NCBI GenBank assembly: GCA_965231815.1
Contig: OZ246890.1
Coordinates: 124,001-188,000 of the forward strand
Direction: 5' to 3'
DNA: 64,000 bases
From: JAPPFW01 sp965231815
GTDB lineage: Bacteria > Actinomycetota > Acidimicrobiia > Spongiisociales > Spongiisociaceae
The notes under the pieces were generated by a model that saw only the letters and a list, made by a program, of their open reading frames with translations, did not search any database and was not told where the DNA came from. The position numbers and the translations under genes were made by a program. Below are positions 53,574 through 60,132 of this stretch, in pieces (the stretch's first letter is position 1; each line of letters opens with the position of its first letter).

Positions 53574-54731
53574 ATGCAAGCCCCGTTCAGCCGCATCGAC
53601 CCCGACGTCGTCGTGCCGTCGACCTTGAGAGTTGATAGCGAGTTGGACGATCTCAGGCTGGACCTGCGCGAATGGTTCGAGAAGAACGACCCCGGCCCAC
53701 AACCATCCGAATACGAGACTCGCATGGCGGCGCTCATCGAATGGCAGCACCAACTCCACCGGGCAGGCTTCATCGGACTCTCATGGCCAACCGAATTCGG
53801 TGGCGGAGGGATGGGTCTATCCGCGGAGGCCGTGCTGTGCCGGGAACTCGCTACAACCAGCATGCCTCAGCTCATCAACCGCCTTGCTCTCTATACCTGG
53901 GGGCCCACGATTCTCAGCCGCGGCACCCAGGAGCAGAAGGCTCGGTTTCTTCCCGGCATGCTCGACGCCGGCGAGATCTGGTGCCAGGGATTCTCCGAAC
54001 CGGACGCCGGTTCAGACCTCGCCGCGATCCGCACCAGGGCGCAAGTCTCCGGCGACGTTGTGGTGGTCGACGGCCAGAAGGTCTGGACGAGTCGCGCAGA
54101 ACTGTCGAAGTGGAATGCCATGCTCGTGCGGACCGACCCCGATGGGGTGAGACACTCGGGTCTGTCAATCCTGATCGTCGACATGGGATCACCCGGTGTA
54201 ACTGTTCGGCCCTTGATGCAGATGCTAGGTGAGCCCCACTTCAGCGAGGTCTTCTTCGACGGGGTCGAAGTACCTCTGGATAACGTCCTAGGCGGGCTCG
54301 GCAATGGCTGGGACGTGGCTATGGAGGCGATGGCCTACGAGCGCGGTTTGTTCGTATTGGAACGGACCACCGGTCTGCGACGTCGGCTCGCCGATCTTGT
54401 CAACCGGCTTGATGCGCTCGACAAGATTGAAGACGCCCTCGAGTCGCTGGGAGTCTTGAAGTCGAAGCTCGACCTACTCGACGCGCAGGTGTTAAGGACT
54501 CTGGGTCATCAGGAAAACGGAACGCTGGTTCCGGGTTCCAGTTCCGTGGACAAGCTGTTCCTGGCTGACGTATACCAGGACATCTTCGCCACAGCATTCG
54601 ACCATCTGTCCGACGGGGGCCTCGACGACGGGTGGATCCACGACCTCCTGGAGTCTCGGTCGGTCAGCATTTACTCCGGTACATCGGAGATACAACGCAA
54701 CGTGATCGCTCGCCTGATGCTGGGCCTCTGA
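53574..54731 (+). CDS. Acyl-CoA dehydrogenase, large (alpha-type) subunit of a two-gene enzyme
   Basis: A 385-residue acyl-CoA dehydrogenase: CQGFSEPDAGSDLAAIRTRA near residue 140, VVVDGQKVWTSRAELSKWNA near 165, and a C-terminal SVSIYSGTSEIQRNVIARLM. The YSGT variant is common in mycobacterial FadE proteins; a Glu in MAYERGLF (~residue 255) is the likely base. ATG 53574 sets the standard start, although the frame is open upstream. The stop overlaps the ATG of the small subunit (TGATG). Such adjacent FadE pairs form alpha2-beta2 enzymes acting on steroid-CoA or other bulky acyl-CoAs. Confidence 0.88.
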   Translation: MQAPFSRIDPDVVVPSTLRVDSELDDLRLDLREWFEKNDPGPQPSEYETRMAALIEWQHQLHRAGFIGLSWPTEFGGGGMGLSAEAVLCRELATTSMPQLINRLALYTWGPTILSRGTQEQKARFLPGMLDAGEIWCQGFSEPDAGSDLAAIRTRAQVSGDVVVVDGQKVWTSRAELSKWNAMLVRTDPDGVRHSGLSILIVDMGSPGVTVRPLMQMLGEPHFSEVFFDGVEVPLDNVLGGLGNGWDVAMEAMAYERGLFVLERTTGLRRRLADLVNRLDALDKIEDALESLGVLKSKLDLLDAQVLRTLGHQENGTLVPGSSSVDKLFLADVYQDIFATAFDHLSDGGLDDGWIHDLLESRSVSIYSGTSEIQRNVIARLMLGL

Positions 54732-55729
54732 TGGATGGCGTCTCGGGCCTGGAGGTCGCCTCCGCGCTGGATCAGCTACTCGCAGACCTCGCCTCGGTCG
54801 ATCGACTGCTCCAAGCGGCTGGTTCAGAGGCTCCCGACTCGACCCTGCTTGCGGCGTTGGACGAGATCGGCCTCGTCGAGCTAGCCGTTCCCGAAGAGAG
54901 GAGAGGTCTGGGGCTCGACCTCGACCAACTCTGTCTGGTGAGTTGGGTGGGCGGTCGACGTTTGATGCCGACACTTTCCCGCCTCAAGATGACCCTTGTG
55001 GGTCCACTGGTGATGGACGGACTCTCCGACCAACGTTCAGCCGACGCTCGTTGGGGATGTGGATTCCCTGCAATCGGCGCCGCTGGCGCTGATGGGGGAA
55101 CTACGGAGGTCTGGATCGAAGAGGGAGCGAGCGCTGCGCTGGTGGTGGGAGAGAGAGAGTCAAGAGTCGTCGACCTCGGCCGTCCGGACAGCGTTGTCGA
55201 ACCCGAGCCCGGAGTAGACCCCGGGCAAGGTCGCGGCCGGCTCAGCTTCGACCCCGATGCTACAACTGTTCTGGCCAACGCAGACCATGCTCGGATAGTG
55301 GATCGCTCCCGAGTCCTCGTCGTTGCCGAACTCTCCGGCATCGCGGACCGAGTCACGGAGGTGTCGGTGGACTATGCCCGGCAACGATCCCAGTTCGGGC
55401 GGCCGCTGGCCGGTTTCCAGGCGATCCAGCACAAGCTTGCCGACATGCGCGCGGGATGTGAGCTCATTCGCTCCGCGGTCAGCCGGCTGGCATGGCTTGA
55501 GGAACCGCGCCCGGAACTCACCGCGAGCCTCAGCGCGGCGACTGTTTCCGTGGCTCGGCAGGTGGCGGAGGACGCAATTCAGGTTCACGGCGGAATGGGC
55601 TTCGCATGGGAGTATGGAATCCACCTGTACTACCGACGGTGTCTGGCGCTGCAGCAACAACTCGGGGGCACGGCAAGCCTTCGTCGTTTCGTCGGTCGCT
55701 CGATCATCCCACGAAAGAAGACGCAATGA
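54731..55729 (+). CDS. Acyl-CoA dehydrogenase, small (beta-type) subunit
   Basis: A 332-residue, shortened acyl-CoA dehydrogenase: it begins near DGVSGLEVASALDQL, keeps RQRSQFGRPLAGFQAIQHKL near residue 222 and EDAIQVHGGMGFAWEYGIHL near 282, and ends without the EGT/SGT motif. The middle beta domain is degenerate and rich in acidic residues. This is the pattern of the partner subunit in alpha2-beta2 FadE pairs, contributing FAD-binding residues without its own base. Translational coupling on both sides supports complex formation. Confidence 0.86.
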   Translation: MDGVSGLEVASALDQLLADLASVDRLLQAAGSEAPDSTLLAALDEIGLVELAVPEERRGLGLDLDQLCLVSWVGGRRLMPTLSRLKMTLVGPLVMDGLSDQRSADARWGCGFPAIGAAGADGGTTEVWIEEGASAALVVGERESRVVDLGRPDSVVEPEPGVDPGQGRGRLSFDPDATTVLANADHARIVDRSRVLVVAELSGIADRVTEVSVDYARQRSQFGRPLAGFQAIQHKLADMRAGCELIRSAVSRLAWLEEPRPELTASLSAATVSVARQVAEDAIQVHGGMGFAWEYGIHLYYRRCLALQQQLGGTASLRRFVGRSIIPRKKTQ

Positions 55730-56535
55730 ACGATAAGGCGCCGTTGTTGGTGGAGGACCGTGGACCGGCGAGGTGGATCTGGTTCAACCGACCCCGTGTA
55801 CACAACGCCCAGAACACCGAGATGCTCGAGGCCTTCGATGATGCGCTCAAGCAGGTTCCGCAGGACACCGGCGTACGCGTCGTCGTGCTCGCAGGCAAGG
55901 GAAGATCGTTCTGTTCAGGGCATGATCTCAAAGAGATCGTGGGGCATGCCGACTACGCCCGCGCGGTCGAGACGGTAGAGGGCCGGATGCAGTGGGAGCA
56001 ACGGCTGTTCGTGGATCCGGTGAACAGGTTTCGCGAGCTTTCCGTGCCGACGGTGGTGCTCGCCCATGGTCACTGCCTCGCGGCGGGCTTGATGTTCGTC
56101 TCCGTCGCCGACTTTGTGTACGCGACGCCTGACGCCGTGTTCGGTTCACCCATCATTCCCGCCATGGGCATCAACGACGCCGAGGTTCCCGCCTTCGCTT
56201 GGGTCGTGGGTTCTCGGCGCGCCAAACAGACGCTCTGGCTCGACCAGCGAATGGATGCGCAGACCGCCCGCGAGGTGGGTCTGGTATCCGAAGTCCTGCC
56301 ACGCGATGAGATCGAGGAACGGATCGAGTCAGTCGTCCATTCCCTGGCAGCGATCCCGGCCGATACGCTCATGCTGTCGAAACTCTCACTCAGGCAGATG
56401 GAGGATCAGGCCGGCTACCAGGCGGTCATCGGCTTCCACTTCCTTTCGCACTCACTGAGCCATCACACGACGGGCGCACTGGCCGCACTCGCGGAACGGC
56501 GGCGGCGCCTTTCCGGTACGGACAAGTCACATTGA
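55726..56535 (+). CDS. Enoyl-CoA hydratase/isomerase (crotonase) family protein
   Basis: A 269-residue crotonase-fold protein with LAGKGRSFCSGHDLKEI near residue 60 for the oxyanion hole. The two hydratase glutamates are not present: the region that is usually GGGCE reads CLAAGLMF, and the second is SPIIPAMGINDAEVPAF. Simple hydration is therefore doubtful; isomerase, dehalogenase-like, decarboxylase or hydrolase chemistry is possible. The ATG overlaps the stop of the small acyl-CoA dehydrogenase subunit (ATGA), so it acts in the same route. Confidence 0.84.
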   Translation: MNDKAPLLVEDRGPARWIWFNRPRVHNAQNTEMLEAFDDALKQVPQDTGVRVVVLAGKGRSFCSGHDLKEIVGHADYARAVETVEGRMQWEQRLFVDPVNRFRELSVPTVVLAHGHCLAAGLMFVSVADFVYATPDAVFGSPIIPAMGINDAEVPAFAWVVGSRRAKQTLWLDQRMDAQTAREVGLVSEVLPRDEIEERIESVVHSLAAIPADTLMLSKLSLRQMEDQAGYQAVIGFHFLSHSLSHHTTGALAALAERRRRLSGTDKSH

Positions 56536-56567
56536 CTGATAAGCGGCGCCTAGAGAAAGGTATCGAC

Positions 56568-57260
56568 ATGCTTCCGAACATCTACTTTGCACGAATGGAT
56601 GTCGCTCCGGAGGGCTTGGCGGCCTTCATGAACTGGTACGAACACAAGCATGCACCTGACTTGATCTCGGTCGGATTCCACAGCGCCCACGGATATCATT
56701 CCCGGACCGGTTCGCCGTTCATCCTTAACGTGTACGAGATTGATAGTTCGGATATCTTCTACTCGGAGGCCTACAACACGAAGCGAACGCCGGAGTCGGA
56801 CCCGGAACGCCCGGCGATTCTCGCCAACGTCTCGAATCGATCGAATACCGTCTACCGCCAGGTCCACACACTCGGTGTGGAGGTGCCTGACCGGCCTTGG
56901 TCGGAAGGCGCCCGGTCTGGCGCGGTTGGCGCCCCGGTCGTGACTTCGGTCCGCTTCGACCTGGTGGAGGGCTCGAGTAAGGGAGCCGTCGTAGACTGGT
57001 TTCGCGACGTCGAGTTCCCCGAGGCTGCGAGCCGGCCCGGATTCTCGGCTGCTCGACTCCTGAACCGGACCGGACGCCCGCACCACGCCAACCCGTGGCT
57101 GTCCTCATGGGCGACGCTTGTCGAGTGGGAGGATCAGGCGTCGGCGGAAGCCGCCGGGGGCGAAGTGGACACACTGGAGCGGCTCGCCGGATCCGGCCTG
57201 GGAGTTACCGACGCGGCTTTCCACTTGGCTGTCCGCGTCATGTCTCTGACCGCCCGTTGA
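56568..57260 (+). CDS. Dimeric alpha-beta barrel-like protein, two repeats (unknown function)
   Basis: A 230-residue protein with two ferredoxin-like halves: PNIYFARMDVAPEG/FMNWYEHKHAPDLISVGFHS, then VVTSVRFDLVEGSSKGAVVDWFRDVEFPEAASRPGFSAA. This suggests the EthD/DUF4286-like superfamily. The specific role is unknown. ATG 56568 is chosen because GAAAGG precedes it by ~8 nt; TTG at 56532 would overlap the crotonase stop (TTGA). It is the last gene of the acyl-CoA dehydrogenase operon before the vWA module. Confidence 0.7.
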   Translation: MLPNIYFARMDVAPEGLAAFMNWYEHKHAPDLISVGFHSAHGYHSRTGSPFILNVYEIDSSDIFYSEAYNTKRTPESDPERPAILANVSNRSNTVYRQVHTLGVEVPDRPWSEGARSGAVGAPVVTSVRFDLVEGSSKGAVVDWFRDVEFPEAASRPGFSAARLLNRTGRPHHANPWLSSWATLVEWEDQASAEAAGGEVDTLERLAGSGLGVTDAAFHLAVRVMSLTAR

Positions 57261-57278
57261 GTCGTTTGCCTCCCTCTT

Positions 57279-57425
57279 TGCTCCCTACCTAAACTTGGGT
57301 CCGACCTCATCACCCAATGGCCACAAAGAGACGTATCGTGGGTCGTCGCCCAAAACGAAGCGCGCTCCGTATTCTCATTCGGCTACGTTGGCGACCAGTC
57401 TGAGGAGGCCGACAAGTGCAAGTAG
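57279..57425 (+). other. Possible 3' remnant of a gene ahead of the vWA module
   Basis: An open frame without start codon ends at TAG 57423-57425 and reads DLITQWPQRDVSWVVAQNEA then RSVFSFGYVGDQSEEADKCK. The composition is protein-like and its end overlaps the GTG of the first vWA gene. No family was recognised. It may be the tail of a lost module gene. Confidence 0.3.
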
Positions 57426-58099
57426 GTGCGCCAATAGCGAAAGTCCTACCGATCTATTTCGTGGCTGATGAGTCGGGCTCTATGTACCCACACGTTGGGG
57501 AACTCAACCAGGGCCTGGTCAGTTTGTTAGACGCAATGCAGAGCGAGACGATGGCGGCAGCCAAGATCAGGTTCTGTATTATCGGTTTCAATGAGAGTGT
57601 GCGGTGTTATCTCGAGCCCTCGGATCTGCGCCAACTGGAGGACATGCCTGAACTGACAGCCTACGGTAACGAATCATATCGGGCGGCATTCCTCGAGCTA
57701 CGGAAGAGAATTCCATCCGATGTTATCAAGCTAAAAAGCGAGGGTTATGAAGTACATCGGCCAGCAGTGTTTTTTCTCTCAGATGGTTTCCCAACTCTCC
57801 CCGAGAACTGGCAGACGGCTTTAGCCGATCTAAAGTCTGAGGACTTTATTGAGCGTCCGAATATCCTAGCGTTTGGAATAGGTGAGGCTGACTCCGAGAT
57901 CATCCGGCAGGTCGCGACAGCGCCTCAGTATGCCTTCGTTTCCGCACAAGGTGTCGAAACGGGTACTGCTATAGCGGAGTTTTCGAAGGCGTTGACCCGA
58001 TCTGTTGTTGCGTCGGGTCAGGGTTTGGTCGGCGGTGCCGCACAGCTGCAGATAGAAGAGCCTAAGGGCTTCGTCTCCTTAGCGGTAGACACCATATGA
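57416..58099 (+). CDS. TerY-like vWA domain protein, copy 1
   Basis: A 227-residue von Willebrand A protein. The metal-ion-dependent adhesion site is complete: DESGSM at residues ~19-24 (DxSxS), Thr/Ser around TAYGNESYRAAF near 80, and LSDGFPTLP near 119. It is the TerY-type found in vWA/PP2C/kinase signalling triads, where it is thought to bind phosphorylated or metal-linked partners. Codons with A/T third positions (ATT, AAT, GAA) differ from neighbours and suggest transfer. The GTG start overlaps a short upstream frame. It shares its identical C-terminal ~70 residues with copy 2. Confidence 0.87.
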   Translation: MQVGAPIAKVLPIYFVADESGSMYPHVGELNQGLVSLLDAMQSETMAAAKIRFCIIGFNESVRCYLEPSDLRQLEDMPELTAYGNESYRAAFLELRKRIPSDVIKLKSEGYEVHRPAVFFLSDGFPTLPENWQTALADLKSEDFIERPNILAFGIGEADSEIIRQVATAPQYAFVSAQGVETGTAIAEFSKALTRSVVASGQGLVGGAAQLQIEEPKGFVSLAVDTI

Positions 58100-58153
58100 C
58101 AGGTCCGATGTACCGGATGGTTCCAAGTGTCTATTGTGCACTGATTCCACCTG

Positions 58154-58234
58154 ATGGACCCTCCTGAGGATCAATGCCCTCGTTACGGCGCGGGCCAACG
58201 GGTTAAGCTACCGATGGTTCGGGAAACATCTTGA
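58154..58234 (+). pseudogene. Duplicated 5' fragment of the PP2C gene
   Basis: ATG at 58154 opens MDPPEDQCPRYGAGQRVK, matching MDAPEDQCPHCGEGQRVK of the intact PP2C gene 884 bp downstream, then ends at TGA 58232-58234. The second Cys of the CPHC pair is Tyr here. It is the leftover of the tandem duplication. Confidence 0.8.
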
Positions 58235-58299
58235 TACGACGCCTCTCCGGCATGGATGGTCCCCTGCTGCGGCCGCTCATTACTATAAGGAGGTAATAC

Positions 58300-58983
58300 A
58301 TGTCTATGGATGAGCCAAGAGGAAAGGTGTTACCGGTCTATTTTATTGCTGATGAGTCTGGATCAATGTGTAATGAAGTGAAGCAGCTAAACGAGGGCTT
58401 GGTAAGTTTGCTGGACGCAATGCAGAGCGAGACGATGGCGGCAGCTAAGATCAGGTTCTGTATGGTTGGTTTTAATGAGAGTGTGCGGTGTTATCTTGAG
58501 CCCTCGGATCTGCGCCAACTGGAGGACATGCCTGAACTGACAGCCTCCGGCACGACATCATATCGGGCGGCATTCTTCGAGCTACGGGAGAGAATTCCAT
58601 CCGATGTCATCAAGCTAAAAGGTGAGGGTTATGAGGTACATCGGCCAGCAGTGTTCTTTCTCTCAGATGGCGCGCCTAATCTACATGACGGTTGGGAGGC
58701 GGCCTTATCTGAGGTGAAGTCTGAGGATTTTAAGGAGCGTCCGAATATTCTGGCGTTTGGAATAGGTGAGGCCGATCCTGAAATCATCCGGCAGGTCGCG
58801 ACCGCGCCTCAGTATGCCTTCGTTTCCGCACAAGGTGTCGAAACGGGTACTGCTATAGCGGAGTTCTCGAAGGCTTTGACCCGATCTGTTGTTGCGTCGG
58901 GTCAGGGTTTGGTCGGCGGCGCCGCACAGCTGCAGATAGAAGAGCCTAAGGGCTTCGTCTCCTTAGCGGTAGACACCATATGA
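58300..58983 (+). CDS. TerY-like vWA domain protein, copy 2
   Basis: A 227-residue paralogue of copy 1 with an intact MIDAS (DESGSM, TASGTTSYRAAF, LSDGAPNLH). Differences cluster before residue ~150 and around the MIDAS loops (MCNEVKQLNE versus MYPHVGELNQ; GAPNLHDGWEAAL versus GFPTLPENWQTAL), while everything from RPNILAFGIGEAD to the end is the same apart from one residue. This suggests divergence of the ligand face with gene conversion of the rest. A perfect AAGGAGGT ribosome site precedes the ATG by 7-8 nt, much stronger than that of copy 1. Confidence 0.88.
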   Translation: MSMDEPRGKVLPVYFIADESGSMCNEVKQLNEGLVSLLDAMQSETMAAAKIRFCMVGFNESVRCYLEPSDLRQLEDMPELTASGTTSYRAAFFELRERIPSDVIKLKGEGYEVHRPAVFFLSDGAPNLHDGWEAALSEVKSEDFKERPNILAFGIGEADPEIIRQVATAPQYAFVSAQGVETGTAIAEFSKALTRSVVASGQGLVGGAAQLQIEEPKGFVSLAVDTI

Positions 58984-59037
58984 CAGGTCCGGTGCACCGG
59001 ATGGTTCCAAGTGTCTATTGTGCGCTGATTGCACCTG

Positions 59038-60096
59038 ATGGACGCTCCTGAGGATCAATGCCCTCATTGCGGAGAGGGCCAACGGGTTAAGAACGGGTCG
59101 GCCCTTCGCAGCTCGGAGACAACTGATGTTACTCCGTTGTCCGATTCGAATGCGGTGGCGAGGGAGCCATTCGGTGGGAAAGGGGAATGGCGATCAAGCG
59201 AGCCGGTCGTGGTGGGTGAACCGGGGCCGGTGTTCGAGCCAGACGTGGTGCGTCCGGAATACTGGCCGTCGCCGTTCCGTGGGGACACGGTCATAGATGG
59301 GTGGCAATCCCGGTCGTTTGTGGTTCGGGCGGCGTCTATTCGTGGCTATTCGCATCGCTACTACGGGGAACCGCGGCAAGACGACTTCGCTGTCATGTCC
59401 CGTGCCGACGGGAATCAGCTCTTGGTCGCAGTGGCGGATGGTGTCTCCTCCGCGGGCCAGAGTCATGTTGGTAGCACGGTGGCGGTCAGGTACGGGATCA
59501 AGTGGCTAAACGATCGCATGGGCGACCCGACCGAGGAGACGGATTGGGAAGCATTCGTGGGTAGCACCGCGTGGGCCCTTGTGGAGCATGCGGCTGCAGT
59601 GTTCGGGATCGGCAAGACCGCTGAAGATACTGAATCCTTGATGGCTACCACAATGATATGCGCCGTTGTGGACGCAGATCCGGGAGGTGGGGCCGTCGTC
59701 CACACAATCGGGGTCGGGGATTCCGGTGCCTGGATACTGAGCGAGGAAGGGTTCAGGAGAGTTGAGGGAGGTAAGGAGGCAACAGCCGACGGGATCAGCA
59801 CATCGGCGGTGGTCGGGCTGCCACGGATTCCGGCCGGGGTGAAAGCGACGGTAGCGAGAATAGAGTCGGGTGAGGTGTTGCTGTTGGGCACGGACGGCTT
59901 CGGCGACCCTCTTGGCTCGGGTAGCGGCCAGGTCGGCAGGCTCTTCAGTGAAGCTCTCGGAGGTGGTCGGGTTCCATCCATGATCGAGTTCGCGCACAAG
60001 CTTGATTTCTTGCGGGAGACGTTCGATGATGACCGGACCCTAGTGGCCGTGTGGCCCAGGAGCGGCGCGACCGGGCAATCACCCGCCTTGCTGTGA
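59038..60096 (+). CDS. PP2C-like serine/threonine phosphatase with N-terminal Cys pair
   Basis: A 352-residue protein. A single CPHC pair opens the protein (residues ~7-10), then a ~60-residue linker, and a PP2C domain with PRQDDFAVMSR near 118, LVAVADGVSSAG near 133, IGVGDSGAW near 225, LLLGTDGFGDPL near 285 and FDDDRTLVAVW near 330, which supply the metal-binding acidic residues. It should dephosphorylate Ser/Thr targets, probably the products of the downstream kinase. ATG 59038 matches the duplicated fragment at 58154; TTG 59029 is possible. It lies 54 bp after vWA copy 2 and 36 bp before the kinase gene. Confidence 0.85.
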   Translation: MDAPEDQCPHCGEGQRVKNGSALRSSETTDVTPLSDSNAVAREPFGGKGEWRSSEPVVVGEPGPVFEPDVVRPEYWPSPFRGDTVIDGWQSRSFVVRAASIRGYSHRYYGEPRQDDFAVMSRADGNQLLVAVADGVSSAGQSHVGSTVAVRYGIKWLNDRMGDPTEETDWEAFVGSTAWALVEHAAAVFGIGKTAEDTESLMATTMICAVVDADPGGGAVVHTIGVGDSGAWILSEEGFRRVEGGKEATADGISTSAVVGLPRIPAGVKATVARIESGEVLLLGTDGFGDPLGSGSGQVGRLFSEALGGGRVPSMIEFAHKLDFLRETFDDDRTLVAVWPRSGATGQSPALL

Positions 60097-60132
60097 CCAT
60101 TCCGAACCGTCGGCCGCTCGGAGCACGGGACA

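Larger units (their letters stand above)
57416..59094 (+). repeat. Tandem duplication of ~884 bp (vWA gene plus start of the PP2C gene)
   Basis: Every landmark in the first copy recurs 884 bp later: vWA starts 57416/58300, vWA stops 58099/58983, and PP2C starts 58154/59038. The second halves of the vWA genes and ~110 bp beyond them are nearly identical, while the first halves differ at many positions. Similarity ends around 58210 and 59094, after GGGTTAAG. Confidence 0.85.
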
